DNA from: Anaerolineae bacterium
GTDB lineage: Bacteria > Chloroflexota > Anaerolineae > B4-G1
Assembly (NCBI GenBank): GCA_030612585.1
Contig: JAUWNP010000089.1
Location: 1 to 17,385, forward strand
DNA length: 17,385 nt
Direction of reading: 5' to 3'
The notes below the pieces were generated by a model. That model was not told the DNA's origin, made no database searches, and saw nothing but the letters and a program-made list of their open reading frames with translations. The translations under genes and the position numbers were made by a program. How positions within the stretch are numbered: the first letter of the stretch is position 1; every line of letters starts with the position of its first letter. This document shows, one piece after another, positions 14,105 to 17,385 of the stretch.

Positions 14105-14988
14105 TCAGTAGTCTCGCCATTTTCTAGATTGATTGTCAGTATTGGTATAAATGTGTTCATGTTGGTAAAACAAGTAAGATCAAACTGCGAAAAAACAAAC
14201 TCCCCTAAATCTTCGTTTTTGTACTGAAGCAGAATCTCTTTAATTCTCCCAACATTCCCTTCACCTGGATCTCGAACGCAATAAGCAAGGCTAATATGCC
14301 CTGCAAAAGGTCTGAAACTAATGATCTCTGCAATCTCTGTGAGATCTGCGCCGATAGATTGTTCTATTGATCGTTTTATCTTATGCTCCATATCAAATAC
14401 CTTTTTCAGTTCGAGTTCACGATCGAATCTAACCAGAGCGGTTATCGTTCCCTCTAGACCAATACCTCGAATTCGGGATGTCACTTTCCCTGGTTTCCCG
14501 ATTTGGGCAAAGGCAGCCTGAACCTGCCTGATCAGAACATTAGCATGTCGAGATTGAATAGGATTAGAACTGGCAACAACATCACAGATCGTCATATGAA
14601 ATGACTCAGGTTCAAGAAAGGCAAAAACGTGTCCTAATCCGGCTTCCTCAAACTCCTTTCTGAACCCTTCTTGCAGATCACACAATTTCTGGAATAGTTC
14701 AGATTCCTGATCAATCCAGGCTATACAGGTTAATCCATACAATGGCCTGGTTTTTCCGTCTGGATCAAACTTATCTGGCGCTGGAAGAGGTCCACTAGAA
14801 GAGCCAATATCTCTTTCACGTAACCTTTCCTCATATTTGCTCAACAGGTCGGATATAATCACCCTCCTCAAAGAATATAACCGCCTGATTGGGCACGGCT
14901 TTGTCTGCTGCCAGTGGCCCATCTTGGCCGAAAATCGGTGGCCCCATATCGGGCGAAAATTGACAACTTGTAGCGCTGAGTTCTTCAT
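14035..14988 (-). CDS. 2H phosphoesterase-like protein (DUF1868-like)
   Basis: A 317-residue protein with the two H-x-[ST] motifs of the 2H phosphoesterase fold: HMT (131-133, in ESFHMTICD) and HIS (231-233, in FAGHISLAY). The segment KFDPDGKTRPLYGLT (73-87) strongly recalls DUF1868 proteins. Members of the fold hydrolyse or ligate 2'-5' and cyclic phosphates of RNA and nucleotides; the substrate here is unknown. ATG 14988 overlaps the upstream stop as ATGA, indicating coupling. The first ~45 residues read through an imperfect direct repeat, and a true start near residue 45 is possible. Residues 295-317 come from a dispersed palindromic repeat, so the native end is lost. The gene is visibly AT-richer than the core operon. 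Confidence 0.75.
   Translation of the reverse strand: MKNSALQVVNFRPIWGHRFSAKMGHWQQTKPCPIRRLYSLRRVIISDLLSKYEERLRERDIGSSSGPLPAPDKFDPDGKTRPLYGLTCIAWIDQESELFQKLCDLQEGFRKEFEEAGLGHVFAFLEPESFHMTICDVVASSNPIQSRHANVLIRQVQAAFAQIGKPGKVTSRIRGIGLEGTITALVRFDRELELKKVFDMEHKIKRSIEQSIGADLTEIAEIISFRPFAGHISLAYCVRDPGEGNVGRIKEILLQYKNEDLGEFVFSQFDLTCFTNMNTFIPILTINLENGETTDVIASVAKHRHESSRWQSPAFNM
14920..14960. repeat. Imperfect 16-base direct repeat at the 5' end of the 2H gene
   Basis: CATCTTGGCCGAAAAT (14920-14935) and CATATCGGGCGAAAAT (14945-14960) agree at 13 of 16 positions with a 25-base period. On the reverse strand they fall in the poorly conserved start of the 2H-like gene, so they may be inserted DNA. Confidence 0.4.
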
Positions 14989-15734
14989 CGAGCGTCAACC
15001 AATCGGGCTAGGTTGCTGTAACCCAGCTTTTCCCAATATGCTCGCATTTTCTGTCGAGTCCGCTGTAGGTCTCCTTTGATGACTAGCCTCTTTGGTGAAG
15101 GTGGCCCACCGATACGCCGGGTGTAGTAGCGAATGACAACGCTGTAGTGTTCGCGAGAGTTCAACTCCTGAGCAAACAGCGCCGGGTCTTGTACAACGAC
15201 TCGGATGGGAACGGAAAACCACCGCTGCGTCCTATCCCGTCCCTCAATCTTATGGAGAGGTACATTAAAACCGCCATCGTTATCTGGATCAAGAGTGCAA
15301 AAGCGTGGCAATGTTGTCTCTCCTCTACCGAGCTCCCATACCAACTCGCCAGATTCCTGACCAGTGTTCTCAAACTCAAGAATTGCTTGAAACACCCCCT
15401 TGTTCGGTAGGCCTTGCTCATCTATGCTGTGTTCCGCAATTCCCAACTCAACACTTCCTTGGACTTCAACGTTTATGTTTGCCTCTAATGCTTCAATCTC
15501 GGTGATGTAATCTTCCAGTTCAGCGATACTTGTTCGCTGTTGCCTGAAGATTGAATAGTTGCAGTAAGCCCAGGTAGCCAGGAAGACAAGAACAAGAATT
15601 GCCTCAATCCAATCATCAACAACTATTAGAATGATGGCCCCAAGTCCCGCAATATCCAGCAGGACGAGGATAAGATTGATGGGTTTCTCCCATAATGCTT
15701 TCAAGTAAGCTTTGATGTGGGTCTGTTCCTTCAC
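14985..15734 (-). CDS. Two-helix membrane protein with C-terminal soluble domain, unknown function
   Basis: A 249-residue protein that I do not recognise. Two hydrophobic helices (about 19-39 and 42-60) are joined by a very short turn (DDW). A likely coiled coil follows (about 66-88, SIAELEDYITEIEALEANI). The last ~160 residues look beta-rich (EVQGSVELGIA, FQAILEFENTG, RWFSVPIRVVVQ, YSVVIRYYTRR) and probably face the cytoplasm. The GTG start has AGGAG 7 bases upstream. Its stop overlaps the start of the 2H phosphoesterase-like gene by ATGA, so the two are translated together and probably act together. It is AT-richer than the core genes, suggesting transfer. Confidence 0.75.
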   Translation of the reverse strand: MKEQTHIKAYLKALWEKPINLILVLLDIAGLGAIILIVVDDWIEAILVLVFLATWAYCNYSIFRQQRTSIAELEDYITEIEALEANINVEVQGSVELGIAEHSIDEQGLPNKGVFQAILEFENTGQESGELVWELGRGETTLPRFCTLDPDNDGGFNVPLHKIEGRDRTQRWFSVPIRVVVQDPALFAQELNSREHYSVVIRYYTRRIGGPPSPKRLVIKGDLQRTRQKMRAYWEKLGYSNLARLVDAR

Positions 15735-15901
15735 GTGCTTTCTCCTGGTAAATGCATACCCAGTGCCAAGGACCTTGTTTGAGCGAACCCAGTTCTATTT
15801 CGCGCTGGGCAGGCTAACAGATTGCGCATCACCAGCCCACGCCGGGCCATGCAAAACCACTTCCGCCACAAGATCAGCAACGAATGCAAAAGCGCCGCTG
15901 T

Positions 15902-15979
15902 TTTCGAGCGCCGATAGGCGCGGGTCGGGTGCATGCGCTGGATGCGACCCGTTCGCTCGAAACCGTGTCAGCGACACGG
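15902..15979. repeat. Nested palindromes followed by a hairpin
   Basis: The outer arms are TTTCGAGCG (15902-15910) and CGCTCGAAA (15954-15962). Inside, CGGGTCG (15921-15927) pairs with CGACCCG (15945-15951). CCGTGTC-AGC-GACACGG (15963-15979) follows directly as a 7-bp hairpin with a 3-base loop. It could be a structured RNA, a recombination site or a transposon remnant. Confidence 0.55.
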
Positions 15980-16201
15980 GGGATGAGCGGCAAGGGTCTA
16001 GGGCTGCCGTGACCCACGACCGCCACGAGCTTTGACACTGTGTGTCCAACTGAGTGAGATGATAGCACAAATCGGGCGAAACATCAACTCCTGGCCTCCA
16101 GGTGGATGGGGAGAGAGCACTGCCCTACTGCGGGAGGCTGGCTATCAAACGTGGGAATGCAAGAGCAGGGGGAAGGTGAGAGGCGACAAAAGCCCCGGAT
16201 C

Positions 16202-16228
16202 CCGCCCTGAGCGTAGCCGAAGGGGCGG
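16202..16228. repeat. Dispersed repeat copy
   Basis: CCGCCC (16202-16207) pairs with GGGCGG (16223-16228) around the core TGAGCGTAGCCGAAG. The same core occurs in the repeats inside murE (12199-12216). Confidence 0.6.
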
Positions 16229-16311
16229 AGACTGGCTCTACTGGGGACTATGGCTAAAGCGCGATCCAACGAAACCGATCCGACTACCTGGCAGCCTTCC
16301 CGCCGCGCGGC

Positions 16312-16329
16312 TTATGCGACGTGCCCAAC
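16312..16329. repeat. Direct repeat TTATGCGACGT, left copy
   Basis: TTATGCGACGT (16312-16322) is followed at once by GCCCAAC (16323-16329). The same 11 bases recur at 17272-17282, on the other side of the nuclease-like gene. Confidence 0.45.
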
Positions 16330-16446
16330 AATAGAGGACGCCTTCCGAAACCAACGCGCCCATCACAAGGGATCTTGATGGTGCGGTCGGCTGCAGCGAC
16401 TGGCTAGACGGCGGCTGCTTGAATGGATATTTGAGTCTCACATTCT

Positions 16447-17199
16447 CTACATGAGCCAACTAGGATCTTCGGAATGGAAAACAAAGCCATCTCCATTGCC
16501 TTGAAGGACGAATACTGTATGAAAAGAAGCCAATAGGGAGAGTTGAGAGATACAATCCCTGTACATGTCGAGACTGGCAAAATGATACGAGTCACATAGC
16601 AACAGGATTTTGGGGTATCGAATATCCCTCAAAGCGTGATTCTTGGCAACTAACCTTTCCTCCAGAAGGTTACAAATATCTTCTGCTGCATCACCTTCCG
16701 ACTTACCGCGGTTTGGCCCAGCCTGCACCACTTCGTCTGGACTATCCTGTAATTTCCTGATTCGACACCACTGATTGCCTTGTTTGAATATCGTTTTTTC
16801 CGGAGCACTACTTAAACCTTGAGTAGCCTGAATGTAATCCAGAAGATCACTCTGAATCTGATGCCTAACATCTCTAAAACCATCGATCGGTCTGGAAAAG
16901 TCAACCAAATACATCCCGTGCAAATGCCCTTCACTCCCTGCAATCCGTTCAACTTCATCAACTAAGTGCCATAATGAACCTATTATTGCTGCTTCTGGTA
17001 GAGCCGCTGTTCCAACCGGGATGGTTTCCATCAGCGTTGTCACCTCTACCGCAAATTTGACACCATGCAAGTGAAGAAAGTAGTCTGGAGGTTCATCTCT
17101 TTGAGATACTTCTTCCCAAACAACTGCTGTTGGATCGACATATCTCTTCAGAAAAGCATCAAACTTTGACTTGCAGTATTCTTCGTCTGCGCGTTTCAT
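16447..17199 (-). CDS. PD-(D/E)XK nuclease-like protein of unknown role
   Basis: A 250-residue protein. The N-terminal region has the arrangement PPDYFLHLHGVKFAVEVT, with Asp39 and Glu52 spaced as in PD-(D/E)XK nucleases. Thr54 stands where the catalytic Lys is usual, and Glu29 in VVWEEV could be the upstream acidic residue. Later parts (SEGDAAEDICNLLEERLVAKNHALRD; YPKILLLCDSY) suggest a mixed alpha/beta fold. It could be a restriction-type or defence nuclease, or an inactive relative. AGGAGAAAGGTG lies just upstream of the ATG. It is AT-richer than the core genes and bracketed by an 11-bp direct repeat. The call rests on one motif only. Confidence 0.6.
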   Translation of the reverse strand: MKRADEEYCKSKFDAFLKRYVDPTAVVWEEVSQRDEPPDYFLHLHGVKFAVEVTTLMETIPVGTAALPEAAIIGSLWHLVDEVERIAGSEGHLHGMYLVDFSRPIDGFRDVRHQIQSDLLDYIQATQGLSSAPEKTIFKQGNQWCRIRKLQDSPDEVVQAGPNRGKSEGDAAEDICNLLEERLVAKNHALRDIRYPKILLLCDSYHFASLDMYRDCISQLSLLASFHTVFVLQGNGDGFVFHSEDPSWLM

Positions 17200-17249
17200 A
17201 CTTCACCTTTCTCCTGTGGGCATCCTGCGTCAATGGATCACAAGCCGCC

Positions 17250-17282
17250 GCCTAACTACTGAATGGTGTGTTTATGCGACGT
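17250..17282. repeat. Direct repeat TTATGCGACGT, right copy
   Basis: GCCTAAC (17250-17256) lies 15 bases before TTATGCGACGT (17272-17282). Similar sequence follows both copies of the 11-mer (AGGACGCC near 16333, AGGGACGCC near 17301). The interval contains the nuclease-like gene and its upstream region. Confidence 0.4.
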
Positions 17283-17319
17283 CTTGTCCATCATCAAGGG
17301 AGGGACGCCAGGCAACTCG

Positions 17320-17385
<66 letters not shown>

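Larger units (their letters stand above)
15735..16446. other. About 700 bases without a convincing gene
   Basis: Several short ORFs cross this stretch on both strands, but none resembles a family I know or has a good ribosome-binding site. It holds nested palindromes (15902-15979), a dispersed-repeat copy (16202-16228) and one arm of a direct repeat (16312-16322). It may be gene debris between transferred modules. Confidence 0.5.

Noticed and set aside
15795..16070. 91-codon reverse ORF
   Set aside because: It runs through the nested palindromes and no family or start signal is visible.
16032..16334. 100-codon forward ORF in the gene-free stretch
   Set aside because: No known family, no good ribosome-binding site, and its middle (RPERSRR) is translated dispersed repeat.
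16264..17282. Integron attC sites around the nuclease-like gene
   Set aside because: Core-like heptamers (GCCCAAC, GCCTAAC, ATCCAAC) occur, but I could not find a matching GTTRRRY partner with paired L boxes at normal spacing, and no integrase gene is present.

Overview
The window looks like one end of a metagenomic contig from a bacterium with a moderately high-GC chromosome. I think it is probably Chloroflexota (Anaerolineae-like or a related class). This rests on a short EF-Ts of Thermus length, a MurE with an EDPR motif, and gene bodies and gaps full of degenerate heptamer arrays and dispersed palindromes, which I associate with that phylum. It is an inference from sequence style, not a database result.

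Left part (1-2982). A 454-base gap carries a 169-bp MITE-like element. A reverse-strand stand-alone receiver domain follows, with Glu in place of the phosphoacceptor Asp. Then come a forward PP-loop tRNA-thiolase-like gene with a promoter that suggests leaderless transcription, a doubtful small membrane ORF, and an OmpR-type regulator with a degenerate receiver domain.

Centre (2998-10587). A forward run of core genes holds the classic rpsB-tsf-pyrH-frr-uppS-cdsA order: ribosomal protein S2, EF-Ts, UMP kinase, ribosome recycling factor, undecaprenyl-PP synthase and CDP-DAG synthase. Where dxr and rseP often follow, this window has a two-CBS protein, class I fructose-1,6-bisphosphatase and Rho. 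The run therefore joins translation, pyrimidine supply for the wall, lipid carriers and gluconeogenesis. The rpsB leader can form competing hairpins, and a second small inverted-repeat element lies before uppS.

Right of rho (10585-13925). Two tandem 25-bp copies carrying palindromes separate rho from a reverse-strand group DUF554-murE-alpha/beta hydrolase. murE is about 100 codons longer than usual, and the excess maps to three blocks of repeat DNA read in frame. Its stop codon lies in a heptamer array.

Accessory end (13991-17385). The DNA is visibly more AT-rich. A 114-bp composite inverted repeat supplies the C-terminus of a 2H phosphoesterase-like protein. That gene overlaps by ATGA with a gene for a two-helix membrane protein. 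After about 700 bases of palindrome-rich DNA without a convincing gene, there is a PD-(D/E)XK-like protein flanked by an 11-bp direct repeat. The last 65 bases are pure G, almost certainly a sequencing or assembly artefact. No tRNA, rRNA, CRISPR array or transposase gene was seen.
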